Assembly: GCA_947039455.1 (NCBI GenBank)
Contig: CAMQZB010000004.1
Location: forward strand, 39,990 to 103,989
Direction: 5' to 3'
Source of the DNA: an uncultured Clostridia bacterium
Lineage (GTDB): Bacteria; Bacillota; Clostridia; Christensenellales; CAMQZB01
DNA: 64,000 nucleotides
Notes under the pieces: model-generated
The model's database searches: none
Told to the model about the DNA's origin: nothing
The model's input: the letters and a program-made list of their open reading frames with translations, nothing else
Translations under genes and position numbers: made by a program
Part shown: piece by piece, positions 55,804 to 64,000 of the stretch
How positions within the stretch are numbered: the first letter of the stretch is position 1
How the letters are laid out: each line of letters opens with the position of its first letter

Positions 55804-56508
55804 GTGACATATGTAAAGAGAAAGAAGTTAATATTTAGCGTACTTATGTATTTCGTAGCAATCCCACTTACGATATTGTTGGGCGTGGTGTTGTTTAATG
55901 ACAGACAGTATTCAATAATATCGATTATCATAGCAGGATTAGCATGTTTGCCGTTTTTCATACGATTTGAGAAAAGCAATGCAAGTTCCAGAGAAATTAT
56001 AGTAATAGCAACAATGACCGCACTAGCAGTGGTAGGGCGAATAGTGTTTATGGCATTGCCGGGGTTCAAACCGGTAACGGCAATAGTAATAATCACAGCG
56101 ATAGCATTCGGAAAAGACGCAGGGTTTCTAACGGGTTCAATGTCAGCGTTAGTGTCGAACATATATTATGGACAAGGACCATGGACGCCGTTTCAAATGT
56201 TAGCATGGGGATTCATAGGCTTTCTTGCAGGGATGATCTTTTATAAAAAAGAAAAGCCAAATATGATATTGTTAATAGTAGTAGGAATAATAGGAGGGGT
56301 AATTTTCTCTCTAATGATGGACGTGTGGACGGTGCTTGCACTCGATGGTGCGTTCACAATGTCAAGGTACTTGATAGCGATTTCCACAAGCACTCCATTC
56401 ATGGTGCTTTACTCAGCATCAAATGCGGCATTTCTAGCACTTTTCACAAAGCCAATATTGGAAAAGCTCAACCGAATAAAAGTAAAGTACAAGGTGTTCA
56501 CAGCATAG
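55804..56508 (+). CDS. ECF transporter S component, probably cobalamin-specific
   Basis: This is a 234-aa membrane protein with about six helices. It has ECF S-component features: REIIVIATMTALAVVGRIVF for contact with EcfT, then FLTGSMSALVSNIYYGQGPW. It starts with GTG, GAGG eight bases upstream, 72 bp after the ATPase. Specificity for cobalamin is inferred from the upstream B12 riboswitch and the DUF4430 partners; the protein is reminiscent of CbrT-type S components, but I cannot prove the substrate from sequence. Confidence 0.82.
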   Translation: MTYVKRKKLIFSVLMYFVAIPLTILLGVVLFNDRQYSIISIIIAGLACLPFFIRFEKSNASSREIIVIATMTALAVVGRIVFMALPGFKPVTAIVIITAIAFGKDAGFLTGSMSALVSNIYYGQGPWTPFQMLAWGFIGFLAGMIFYKKEKPNMILLIVVGIIGGVIFSLMMDVWTVLALDGAFTMSRYLIAISTSTPFMVLYSASNAAFLALFTKPILEKLNRIKVKYKVFTA

Positions 56509-56532
56509 AAGTAGTCGATTTAACAAAAAAGC

Positions 56533-56564
56533 AAACAAACCGCAGATTATCTGCGGTTTGTTTT
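56533..56564 (+). terminator. terminator of the B12 operon
   Basis: AAACAAACCGCAG pairs with CTGCGGTTTGTTT around a 5-nt loop and ends in a short T-run, 24 bp after the S component. Confidence 0.85.
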
Positions 56565-56905
56565 GAATTAAATAGCGGTAATAAAATAGTGGAAAAACCT
56601 ATAAAAAAATTGCCTATATATATAATGTAAATGACAAACCAAAAAACAAGGTAAAAAAAACGTTGAAAAACCAAATAAACATAATCGCATAGAACAAGGA
56701 AAGTATCACTAAAATCCAAACCCCCTCCTAGAAAAAACGAAAAAAAGTGACAAGAAGGCAAATTTCATCATAAAATAGAAGTAGCGCGTGGACCGTTATA
56801 TAGTTAGTAGGAAGAAAAAAACTATAAAAATCATACTATTTTCAATAAAAACCATATATTATGAAAAAAAACACACAAAAAGTTATAAAAATTAACCCAA
56901 AACAC

Positions 56906-56934
56906 TTGAATAATTAAACTACACGTGCTATAAT
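56906..56934 (+). promoter_or_regulatory. promoter of lipoprotein 1
   Basis: TTGAAT and TATAAT are spaced by 17 bp, 137 bp before ATG 57072. The rest of the 56565-57071 gap is AT-rich with no gene; the leader contains CCAAGCACCAA at 56969. Confidence 0.65.
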
Positions 56935-57024
56935 AACATTAATGATTATTATTATGAGGAACTTGACGCCAAGCACCAAACTCCGTTGAAGAACCGATAT
57001 TAACTAAAATCAAGCAAATTAACA

Positions 57025-57151
57025 AAAAAAATAACTAAAACAAACTATTGATTTATTTTAGGAGGTAGTTTATGAAAAACAGAGTATTACGTTTAGCTAT
57101 CGTTGCACTTTTAGTAGTGGCAATGGTTCTAACTATGGCGGCATGTGGTGA
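57025..57151 (+). repeat. duplicated leader/signal-peptide cassette, copy 1
   Basis: About 127 bp from the A-run before ATAACTAAAACAAACTATTG to the codon after the lipobox Cys is identical to 60230-60356. It covers the ribosome site TTTTAGGAGGTAG and the first 26 codons. Confidence 0.92.
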
Positions 57152-59654
57152 GGATCCGGTTAACCCAACTCCAACTCCAGGCCCAGAAGTAACAACAACA
57201 CCTACACCAGACGACACGTCTAAACCAGATGAGACAGCAAAACCACCAGTTGGTTCTGATGAATCTCAATTGGAATCTAAATACGGCATCACATTCCCTG
57301 AATTTGATGGTAAATTAGCATTCGATTCTGAGTATGCAACGTACAACGTAGCTGGTGAAGATAATTTTGGTGATTACAAATTGGTAGCTAAGAAAAACGG
57401 TACCGATGCTAAAATCCAAATCGCTGTACCAGCTCCATTTGAAAACCAAGCTTACGATGCATTCCTTAACCAAAGCGGAAGCAAACAACCAAAAATTGAA
57501 GTAAACGTTGAAGGCACAGCTGCAAACGGTGATGATATTGACGTTGTAATTGAGCAATTATTGATGGATGGAAAACCAGCACCAGATGGTACAAACCTAG
57601 AGACTAAAGACCAATTGTACTTCGTTCCTGCTCATGCTGGAACTTACGTTGTAGAATATACAATCGAGTTCAGCGCTGACGCAAAATCTTATGGATTCTA
57701 TGCAGCAGAAGAGATCGAAGAAGAATATACAGTTGTAAAAACTTATGAAGTAGCAAAAATGAACGTTGAAGTAGAAGCGGTTAGTGATGTATTCTATGTA
57801 AAGACAGTACAAACTTTCCCAGCGGCACCAATCAACGTAGTAGAAATTGACATTGCTGATGATGCAGTATTAAACAAATCTGTTGAAGACTTTATCGTGA
57901 ATTCATTAAGAGGCGAAGACGGAGATTACAACTTATCAGTTGGAATTACAACTCCTGATTTAGCAGTAGCTGATAATTACCCACTTGAATTGTCATTCAC
58001 GTTTGATGGCGCTGCTGCTGAAGCATCTGATCTAGTATCAAATGATTTCAATGCAACATTCACAAACGGAACACGTTATGTATTCGACGAAGCTGACCAA
58101 GCAACTTTCAAAAGTTCAATGGAAGCTTTAAACAGATTGGTAAACAAATACACTGACGCTGACACTGGAAAAACTGAAGGTGCTGTTAATGTTGAAAAAC
58201 CTTTCGCAACAACTGACGATTTGAAATTGTTCATTGCAACTTACGAAGGTTTGGAATCAGACATCGCTGGAGCACTAGCTGTTGCCGCTTATGACGCTGA
58301 TCCATCTAGACAATTCAAACCAGAGAACAAATTAACTGCAAACACAGTTACTACTCAAGTAGCAGGAATCGCGGTTCAAAAAGCTAACCTTGAAAGATCT
58401 AACCTAGTAATCGAAGCTAAAGAGTTATACGAGATTTATCTTGGAAAACAATATAGCGACGCTGCTAAAAATGATTTCATTGCTTACATGCTTGGACTTG
58501 GCAGATTGCCAACAGTTCCTGGACTTGATTCAGATTACGCCTATGTATCAGCTCAAATAGCTGAGCCAAAAGCTACTGAAATTGTTGATACGTATGTAGA
58601 AGATATGCTAGAGGCATTTACAAAATCAGTTGCATTGTCTAAGACAGCTATGTTTGAATTCATTGAAACAATCAATCAATCAACAATTAACGCTGCTGAA
58701 AAAGCTTTAGCATCTGTTGTTGAAAAGTATGATGATCTTCCAGCTCACTTAAAAACTGGTGATAATGAAACTGCACTTCTTGCAGAGCAAGTTATGTATT
58801 ATGAAATGTCTACAAGATTCGAAACTTATACTTCAATTATTGAAGGTTTAGATTCTTATATTCACAAAACAGGTGCTCTTGATACGAAAGCAACTTTAAC
58901 AGCAATGGGCGAGTTGACAGGATTTAACTTTGACGCATCTGCGAAAAACGTTAATGTACCACAAGCTGTATGGGCTCCAAAAACAGGCGAAGGTATGCCA
59001 ACATTAGCTGAATTATTGTTCACTGTTGTTGATGTTAAAACAGGAGCAATTCCTGCTTCTGCTGACGTTACTATGGCACCAGTACTTCCAATTTTATTAA
59101 CTTCTGATGTAGCTACTGCTCAAAGAGTAATCATTGATTCATATATTGCTCTTGATGACGCTATCGTAGCTGCTCAAAAAGATATCATTTCAAAACTTGG
59201 AACAAAAATTACAGGTGCAGTTGCAACTCCAGATGGTACTCTTCTAGGATTCACTCTTACAGGTGCTACTGTTGATGCTTTAGCACTTCCTGATGCTTTC
59301 GCATCATACACTCCAGCAGGTGCCGATACTCAAGATGGATTTGTGTTCCATCAAGGTGAACAAGCAGATGCTTTATCTGTATTAGAGTCACTTAAAAAAT
59401 ATATCGCTGAGTTTGCACTTTTAAGTGTTGTTACTTTAGAAGATATTGATTTAGCTGATGGATCTACTGTAACAGGTGTTAAAGTACCATTCGTTGCTCT
59501 TGAAGATGATAGCTTAACAGTTGTTATTGAAGAAATTCTTACAGAAGCAATCGAAAATGTTGATCAATTTATTGAAGACTACAATGGTAAATCAGCTCTT
59601 AACAAAGCAACAGACACTAGTGCAGAATATGTGTATCCAACATTTACAGCTTAA
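57072..59654 (+). CDS. large lipoprotein 1 of unknown function
   Basis: This is an 860-aa protein. The signal peptide MKNRVLRLAIVALLVVAMVL ends in a lipobox with Cys25 (MAACG). A Pro/Thr/Asp linker (about 27-62) follows, then beta-rich modules (residues 75-345) and helical, FIVAR-like segments. It is rich in Ala, Val, Asp and Thr and poor in Cys. No known domain is recognised. It shares its leader and signal sequence with lipoprotein 2. Its adjacency to the B12 operon does not prove a link; a terminator separates them. Confidence 0.78.
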   Translation: MKNRVLRLAIVALLVVAMVLTMAACGEDPVNPTPTPGPEVTTTPTPDDTSKPDETAKPPVGSDESQLESKYGITFPEFDGKLAFDSEYATYNVAGEDNFGDYKLVAKKNGTDAKIQIAVPAPFENQAYDAFLNQSGSKQPKIEVNVEGTAANGDDIDVVIEQLLMDGKPAPDGTNLETKDQLYFVPAHAGTYVVEYTIEFSADAKSYGFYAAEEIEEEYTVVKTYEVAKMNVEVEAVSDVFYVKTVQTFPAAPINVVEIDIADDAVLNKSVEDFIVNSLRGEDGDYNLSVGITTPDLAVADNYPLELSFTFDGAAAEASDLVSNDFNATFTNGTRYVFDEADQATFKSSMEALNRLVNKYTDADTGKTEGAVNVEKPFATTDDLKLFIATYEGLESDIAGALAVAAYDADPSRQFKPENKLTANTVTTQVAGIAVQKANLERSNLVIEAKELYEIYLGKQYSDAAKNDFIAYMLGLGRLPTVPGLDSDYAYVSAQIAEPKATEIVDTYVEDMLEAFTKSVALSKTAMFEFIETINQSTINAAEKALASVVEKYDDLPAHLKTGDNETALLAEQVMYYEMSTRFETYTSIIEGLDSYIHKTGALDTKATLTAMGELTGFNFDASAKNVNVPQAVWAPKTGEGMPTLAELLFTVVDVKTGAIPASADVTMAPVLPILLTSDVATAQRVIIDSYIALDDAIVAAQKDIISKLGTKITGAVATPDGTLLGFTLTGATVDALALPDAFASYTPAGADTQDGFVFHQGEQADALSVLESLKKYIAEFALLSVVTLEDIDLADGSTVTGVKVPFVALEDDSLTVVIEEILTEAIENVDQFIEDYNGKSALNKATDTSAEYVYPTFTA

Positions 59655-59713
59655 TAGCTAAAAACTAAATATAAGCAAAGGGAACGCAAGTTAACTTTGT
59701 AAATAAATAGAGG

Positions 59714-59745
59714 AAAGGGCAAAGGATTTATTCTTTGCCCTTTTT
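59714..59745 (+). terminator. terminator after lipoprotein 1
   Basis: AAAGGGCAAAGGA pairs with TTCTTTGCCCTTT and ends in T5. The following 59746-60116 stretch has a C/A-rich patch and a hairpin ACCGCT/AGCGGT at 59808-59827, and no gene that I can support. Confidence 0.85.
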
Positions 59746-60116
59746 GCAACCCCAAAAACATCCCCACAAAAAAAACACACATAAGGTCAGACAGCAAAGA
59801 GTAACACACCGCTATCACTACAGCGGTATTGTCTAGAATTATAATTAAAATATATCATATAAACAAATAATACTTATAATGTAGACGAAAAGCGCCATAT
59901 GAAACGCGTTTATATTCAATTAACATCAAAAAGGTGAATAATACTTCGTTTGATAAACAAGAAAGACTAGGTATAAGGCGAAAAAAAATGGATTAAAGTG
60001 TACAACCCACATAGATTAGTGCGTGAAAACATATAGGAAAAACATGACAAATTAACAAAAACTATATAAATTGTACATAAAAACTATATTTAATATTATA
60101 AATAGGTGAAAAACTA

Positions 60117-60145
60117 TTGCATTTTAAACATTAATGTGTTATTAT
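60117..60145 (+). promoter_or_regulatory. promoter of lipoprotein 2
   Basis: TTGCAT and TATTAT are spaced by 17 bp, about 130 bp before ATG 60277, the same distance as for lipoprotein 1. The leader contains TTGGTGCTTGG at 60180, the reverse complement of the motif in leader 1. Confidence 0.55.
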
Positions 60146-60229
60146 ATTATCAACGACAGATTGTCAGTATTTAGTTGAGTTGGTGCTTGGGATAAATACG
60201 ACTATTTTGTAATGTTACAAATTAAAATT

Positions 60230-60356
60230 AAAAAAATAACTAAAACAAACTATTGATTTATTTTAGGAGGTAGTTTATGAAAAACAGAGTATTACGTTTA
60301 GCTATCGTTGCACTTTTAGTAGTGGCAATGGTTCTAACTATGGCGGCATGTGGTGA
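60230..60356 (+). repeat. duplicated leader/signal-peptide cassette, copy 2
   Basis: Identical to 57025-57151, at a constant offset of 3205 bp. Identity stops abruptly just past the lipobox Cys codon. Confidence 0.92.
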
Positions 60357-63129
60357 TCCAGTGGTAACACCAGATCCAACAACAACGCCAACAACAACAA
60401 CAACGCCTGACGGCACACCATCACCAGATGATACTTCTAAACCAGAAGTTCCTCTAGTAGGTGACGAAGCAATTGCAAAATCAACTTACGGAGTTGAAGT
60501 TATCAACGTTGAAAGCACTTATGCTAACAATGATAATTTCGTAATTTTGAAATATGATGTGAAATTGCTTGAAAATTACAAACTTACAATGGCAACAACG
60601 AACTTAGTAGCGGGATCAATTAACACAATTAAATTCCCATTCGAAGTTACTTCTAAAGTTTCATATGATGGAGACAACAAATTTGACTCAACTGCATTAA
60701 AGACACTTGGAGAGATTGTTCCAGTATTCATGAATGCTGATGGCAAATATGTAAGAGAAGTTGCAGCTAAAGCTGCAGTTGGAGATACTCCAGAGGTTAA
60801 AGCTGTAATCGCTCCAGCTGGAACAACTTTCTATCCAGCAGTTGCACTTTCTGATGCAGGTTTATATGAAGTTGAATTTTCAATTACTGCTACTGATCTA
60901 GGATTTGGATTCGGACAATTTGGATTTATCCAAGCTGACGAAGCTGAATATTCATTAATGGGAACTGCAAACATCGCAAAAGCTGATGTAGTTGTTGCTG
61001 CAAATGATTTCGTTCACGTAGTTGCTGATGCATCAACAGAAGTTGGCGCTATTACAAAAGTTAACCCATTCGATGTAAGAGCATTCGAGGAAAAGTCAGC
61101 AGCAACGTCTACTACGGATGCAGTATTGGAAAACTATTCTATAGTAGCAATTCCTACAAACACAGATTTGTCAGCAAATGCTGTTAATGAACTTTTAGCT
61201 GCTTTGAAAACTTCTAAAATGTCATTTGGTATTTCTTCAAGCGATGTTTATGATGTAACTAAAGTTTCTTCATTCGAGTTAGCAGTTAATTTATATGACA
61301 CTGATACTGCTGCAGTTAATGTTAAAGATGTCGTTAAAATCGATGAGCTTGTTGTTGGAAACTACAACGTAACTCTTGAAAACGGTACACAACATTTCAT
61401 CAGCAAATATGATTGGAACGTAGTACGTGATACTGCAACTTCAATCCTTGAAAGAGGAACTGTCGTAGTTGCTCCTGCTAAATCTGTTCCAGTTGCTGAT
61501 AAAGTAGCTCTTGCTAGAGCTCGTTACGACGCATTAACAGATGAGCAAAAAGTATTCTTCACTTCTGGTGCAATACTAAAGACTGGGTCTACTGATGCTA
61601 TTCTTGTTGAAAATGTAAATATTGGAACATTTGATTCTGACAAAGATTTTAAAGATGCTGATATGGATACTATAAACGGTATTGCCCTTTACAAATTATT
61701 GACTGCTGATGAGAAAATTATCTCTGACGCTAAAGTAGTTGCTGCATTTGATAAAGTAGCGGTAGATTCACTATTCATTAAATCTTTCGACAAAAAGTTC
61801 GAAGTTTCTAACGGAGAGCACAGAACTGCCTATGACACTTTAAATGCATATTTCCAAGCATTGTCTGACGAAGACAAAGCTATAGTAAAAAAAGCTGAAG
61901 GCAAAACTGGTATTGATACTCCTTATGAGAAATACAAGTCAGTAGCTGGAGCATTTGATATTGCAGCAGTTAATGAGGTTAAATCATTGATCAACGGATC
62001 TGCAGCTGCGTATAACACAGCTGTAGTAAAAGCAAAAGCTGAAGAAAAATTGTATGTTGCTGAAGAACTTGCTACAACAGTTTCTGGAAAAGGTTATCCT
62101 TTGATTTACTTGTCAACAAACAGTGAAAACGTTATGTCATTCACAGCTCTAGCTAGAACTGCTTATGACAAATTAACTGATTCACAAAAATTAGTTATGG
62201 CTATTAAACCTGATCCTGCTGATACTGATTTCGCTAAGTCACAAGACAATATGATGGCTACAGTTATAACTTATACAGATGTACTTGTTGCTCTTGAAAT
62301 GATGAACGACGTGATTGGATCAATGAAAGAAGTTGTTTCACATTACGCTTATTATGACTTGTCAACAAAAGATTCTCCAGCTTTCAGCTCTATCGACGCT
62401 ATCATTAGAGGTAAAAATACTACTAAAGATGCTGGTACTGGTGTGTTAGTAAATACAGATAAAACTTATTTCGCTGGTGCTTACGATAAACTACCTGGTT
62501 ATAATTTCGACGCAACTGTGCCTGCTACTGCTACTGCGGCTGGTTTTACTCCTGATTATTTAGATAGAAAGCTAGCATCCGCTGCTGAAGATATTCTTCG
62601 TGCATACGATCAAGATTCAGCTCATATGGACGCTGTTGTAGCTGAATATAAAGCTGCAATCGACTACGTAGTTGCTGGTGAAGCTTACAAAACTGCTGCG
62701 ATTGCTGCATTAAATGAGCTAATTGCTGTAGAATTCAGTGCTGATGATTATTCAGACGGACAAACATCTGCTGCAATATCTTCAAAGAACGATCTTCTTG
62801 AAGCTATTACTTTAGTAATAACTATGGAAGGCAAAGTTGATACAACTGTAGCTTCATCTGCTGATGCAACTAAAATTCATTTAGGTGCTGAATTCGCGAC
62901 AGCGGACACTATTCTTCTTACAGATATCGTTAAGATGACTGTTGGTGAATTATTAAGAGCTAACAAAGGCGATTCTTACGCAGAAGTTATTGAAGAGTTT
63001 GAGTCATTGTTTAACGTTGATAAAGCTTTCGACGAATATATCTCAGTAGGTACATTTACTCCTGCTGGTACTGGTACGGTAGCTGTTAAGAAGTATTTCT
63101 TCGAATCAACTAAAGTAACATTGGCTTAA
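60277..63129 (+). CDS. large lipoprotein 2 of unknown function
   Basis: This is a 950-aa protein with the same signal peptide and Cys25 as lipoprotein 1. A Thr/Pro linker (TTTPTTTTTPDGTPSPDD) is followed by beta-rich modules (about 70-370). Helical repeats follow, with recurrent YDxLTDEQKxF/YDKLTDSQKLV and AYFQALSDEDKAIV motifs, a pattern seen in FIVAR/albumin-binding-like helical bundles. No catalytic motif is visible. A surface structural or binding role is likely, but not proven. It is preceded by its own promoter and followed by a terminator. Confidence 0.78.
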   Translation: MKNRVLRLAIVALLVVAMVLTMAACGDPVVTPDPTTTPTTTTTPDGTPSPDDTSKPEVPLVGDEAIAKSTYGVEVINVESTYANNDNFVILKYDVKLLENYKLTMATTNLVAGSINTIKFPFEVTSKVSYDGDNKFDSTALKTLGEIVPVFMNADGKYVREVAAKAAVGDTPEVKAVIAPAGTTFYPAVALSDAGLYEVEFSITATDLGFGFGQFGFIQADEAEYSLMGTANIAKADVVVAANDFVHVVADASTEVGAITKVNPFDVRAFEEKSAATSTTDAVLENYSIVAIPTNTDLSANAVNELLAALKTSKMSFGISSSDVYDVTKVSSFELAVNLYDTDTAAVNVKDVVKIDELVVGNYNVTLENGTQHFISKYDWNVVRDTATSILERGTVVVAPAKSVPVADKVALARARYDALTDEQKVFFTSGAILKTGSTDAILVENVNIGTFDSDKDFKDADMDTINGIALYKLLTADEKIISDAKVVAAFDKVAVDSLFIKSFDKKFEVSNGEHRTAYDTLNAYFQALSDEDKAIVKKAEGKTGIDTPYEKYKSVAGAFDIAAVNEVKSLINGSAAAYNTAVVKAKAEEKLYVAEELATTVSGKGYPLIYLSTNSENVMSFTALARTAYDKLTDSQKLVMAIKPDPADTDFAKSQDNMMATVITYTDVLVALEMMNDVIGSMKEVVSHYAYYDLSTKDSPAFSSIDAIIRGKNTTKDAGTGVLVNTDKTYFAGAYDKLPGYNFDATVPATATAAGFTPDYLDRKLASAAEDILRAYDQDSAHMDAVVAEYKAAIDYVVAGEAYKTAAIAALNELIAVEFSADDYSDGQTSAAISSKNDLLEAITLVITMEGKVDTTVASSADATKIHLGAEFATADTILLTDIVKMTVGELLRANKGDSYAEVIEEFESLFNVDKAFDEYISVGTFTPAGTGTVAVKKYFFESTKVTLA

Positions 63130-63196
63130 TCAAAAATTGATTTAATCTAAAATTCACAGCAATGTGACTTGAAAACAAAATCATAAATATAAAATT

Positions 63197-63230
63197 ACGG
63201 AAAGGTATTTATTTGCCTTTCCGTTTTTTT
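63197..63230 (+). terminator. terminator after lipoprotein 2
   Basis: ACGGAAAGG pairs with CCTTTCCGT and is followed by T7. Confidence 0.88.
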
Positions 63231-63231
63231 A

Positions 63232-63465
63232 TACCCAAAATCCCATCCCCCCAAAGCCCATCCCCACAAAAGCCATCCCCCAAAGCCCCATCCCCACAAA
63301 GACCCACCCAACAGCACCACAGAAATTCCCCAACCAATATTCCACTATCCACCCAAACCAAAACTCAATTCCCCATCCCATAACGCCCCCCCCAATAGTT
63401 GCAAACTCTCCCAAAACCCACCCAACACCATTAAAAATACAAAAATTACCCAAATCAAACCACAT
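63232..63465. repeat. C/A-rich, G-poor low-complexity tract (G-runs on the minus strand)
   Basis: Degenerate repeats of CCCCAAAGCCC and ATCCCCACAAA fill the first 80 bp, followed by further CCCA-rich sequence. The minus strand carries closely spaced GGGG runs. The minus-strand ORF in the track (Gly/Trp/Phe-rich) reflects composition only. No gene is supported between 63231 and the T-box promoter. Confidence 0.8.
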
Positions 63466-63581
63466 AAGACTGAATTTTAATTAATAAAATGTAAACGCAC
63501 GAAAATATAATCTAAAACATAGACTTAATAATAAATGCCAATAAAATAATATTCCGAGAAAGAGAAATTTCACCAAAACAC

Positions 63582-63610
63582 TTGATTTTACCTATCAAAT
63601 GTGATATACT
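63582..63610 (+). promoter_or_regulatory. promoter of the T-box transcript
   Basis: TTGATT and TATACT have a 17-bp spacer, about 30 bp before the first T-box stem. Confidence 0.75.
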
Positions 63611-63639
63611 CTAATAAAATTGAATATATTTTTAAACTT

Positions 63640-63890
63640 ATGAGATAGAGTAGTAACGTATACCATTGAATTTTAAGAGAGCTTTTGGCGGTGTGATAAA
63701 AGCAATTCAACATACGTGAATGGACTATTGAGGGCATGGGCGAACACTTTTTGTTATTAGCTCCTGACGGCTACCGCACCGTTATCTGTGGAGGATATGA
63801 TTGTATCTGCTAAGGCTTTGGTTTTCCAAAGTGAATTTGGGTGGCAACACGGCTTTTCGTCCCATGCGGGTGATAGTTCCGTGTTTTTTT
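63640..63890 (+). ncRNA. T-box leader, specifier UGG (Trp)
   Basis: The leader has AGTAGTAACGTA at the 5' base of stem I, AGAGAGCT and GGTG in the distal part, and the specifier side GTGAATGGACTATT. ACGTAT pairs with ATACGT, and AGTAGT with ACTATT, leaving GAA-UGG in the specifier loop at 63721-63723. The T-box GGGTGGCAACACGG is at 63839-63852; its UGGC bulge pairs with GCCA, matching the G discriminator of tRNA-Trp. A terminator stem AACACGG/CCGTGTT with T7 ends at 63890. The regulated gene is beyond the window. Confidence 0.9.
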
Positions 63891-63950
63891 ATATTCTTTT
63901 ATTAATGTATAGTTTGGAATGAAATGTAATTGTTAATGTGAACGCAAGAA

Positions 63951-64000
63951 AATGGAGCTATTCGCCCCAAACCCCAACAAGGAGCACGCCCCTTGACCCA
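63951..64000 (+). repeat. GGGGTTTGGGG-type intergenic repeat, copy 5 (cut by window end)
   Basis: AATGGAGCTATTCGCCCCAA then ACCCCAACAAGGAGCACGCC and CCTTGACCCA follow the same order as copies near 20 kb (GGAGC, CCCCAAACCCC, CCCTTGACCC). It continues past the window. Confidence 0.7.

Noticed and set aside
56325-56630. 101-aa ORF overlapping the end of the S component and its terminator
   Set aside because: Out-of-frame shadow that runs through the terminator hairpin.
63229-63465. Minus-strand 78-aa Gly/Trp/Phe-rich ORF
   Set aside because: Composition artefact of the G-run tract; no start signal and it overlaps a terminator and low-complexity repeats.
1-64000. tRNA or rRNA genes
   Set aside because: I saw no tRNA T-arm signatures or rRNA-like stretches in the intergenic regions; a dedicated scan could still find one.

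Overview
The window reads as a chromosomal segment of an AT-rich, anaerobic, Gram-positive Clostridia-type bacterium. The evidence is strong GGAGG ribosome-binding sites, a zinc-ribbon (type Z) S14, an S10-spc-alpha ribosomal superoperon with secY, adk and map inside it, a clostridial KOW protein between map and infA, WhiA, HPr with a Ser-46-like site, a flavodiiron protein, a ferredoxin-tailed aldo/keto reductase and T-box/riboswitch regulation. TGA is used as an ordinary stop. I cannot name a genus.

Layout. 1-10.9 kb: the 3' part of the ribosomal superoperon (rplN fragment to rplQ), nearly all housekeeping, but with three unusually long, structured-looking non-coding leaders (2301-2493, 7519-7649, 7767-7935). 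11-12.4 kb: a small HTH/membrane-repeat gene and a DUF3784-like membrane gene. 12.6-20.1 kb: the replication-initiation region, in which dnaA is on the minus strand, divergent from recF-gyrB-gyrA, with no dnaN. 20.1-30.6 kb: a secreted binding-protein-like gene, murB-PHP-whiA, dnaE, pfkA and an RlmD-type rRNA methyltransferase, plus copies of a GGGGTTTGGGG-type intergenic repeat. 30.8-45.8 kb: single genes and short operons (AEC transporter/VOC/PEBP with an HxlR regulator, ylmH, aldo/keto reductase, second phosphofructokinase, ppk1, flavodiiron protein, SPFH/Arc pair, divergent ptsI and ptsH).

45.9-56.5 kb is the most interesting part. A cobalamin riboswitch precedes seven co-directional genes: a large membrane-anchored beta-propeller protein, a DUF4430 lipoprotein, an alpha/alpha-toroid protein with a C-terminal membrane anchor, a second membrane-anchored DUF4430 protein, EcfT, a fused EcfA-EcfA ATPase and an ECF S component. 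DUF4430 is the family related to the C-terminal domain of animal transcobalamin/intrinsic factor, whose N-terminal domain is an alpha6/alpha6 barrel. The operon therefore looks like a split, surface-displayed, transcobalamin-like vitamin B12 capture system feeding an ECF importer. This is inference from domain architecture and the riboswitch.

56.5-63.2 kb: two large lipoproteins whose 5' leaders and signal peptides are identical at the DNA level (about 127 bp) while the mature proteins differ. 63.2-64 kb: a C/A-rich, G-poor stretch whose minus strand is full of G-runs, then a T-box leader with an apparent UGG (Trp) specifier and a UGGC acceptor-pairing bulge. The gene it controls lies beyond the window.
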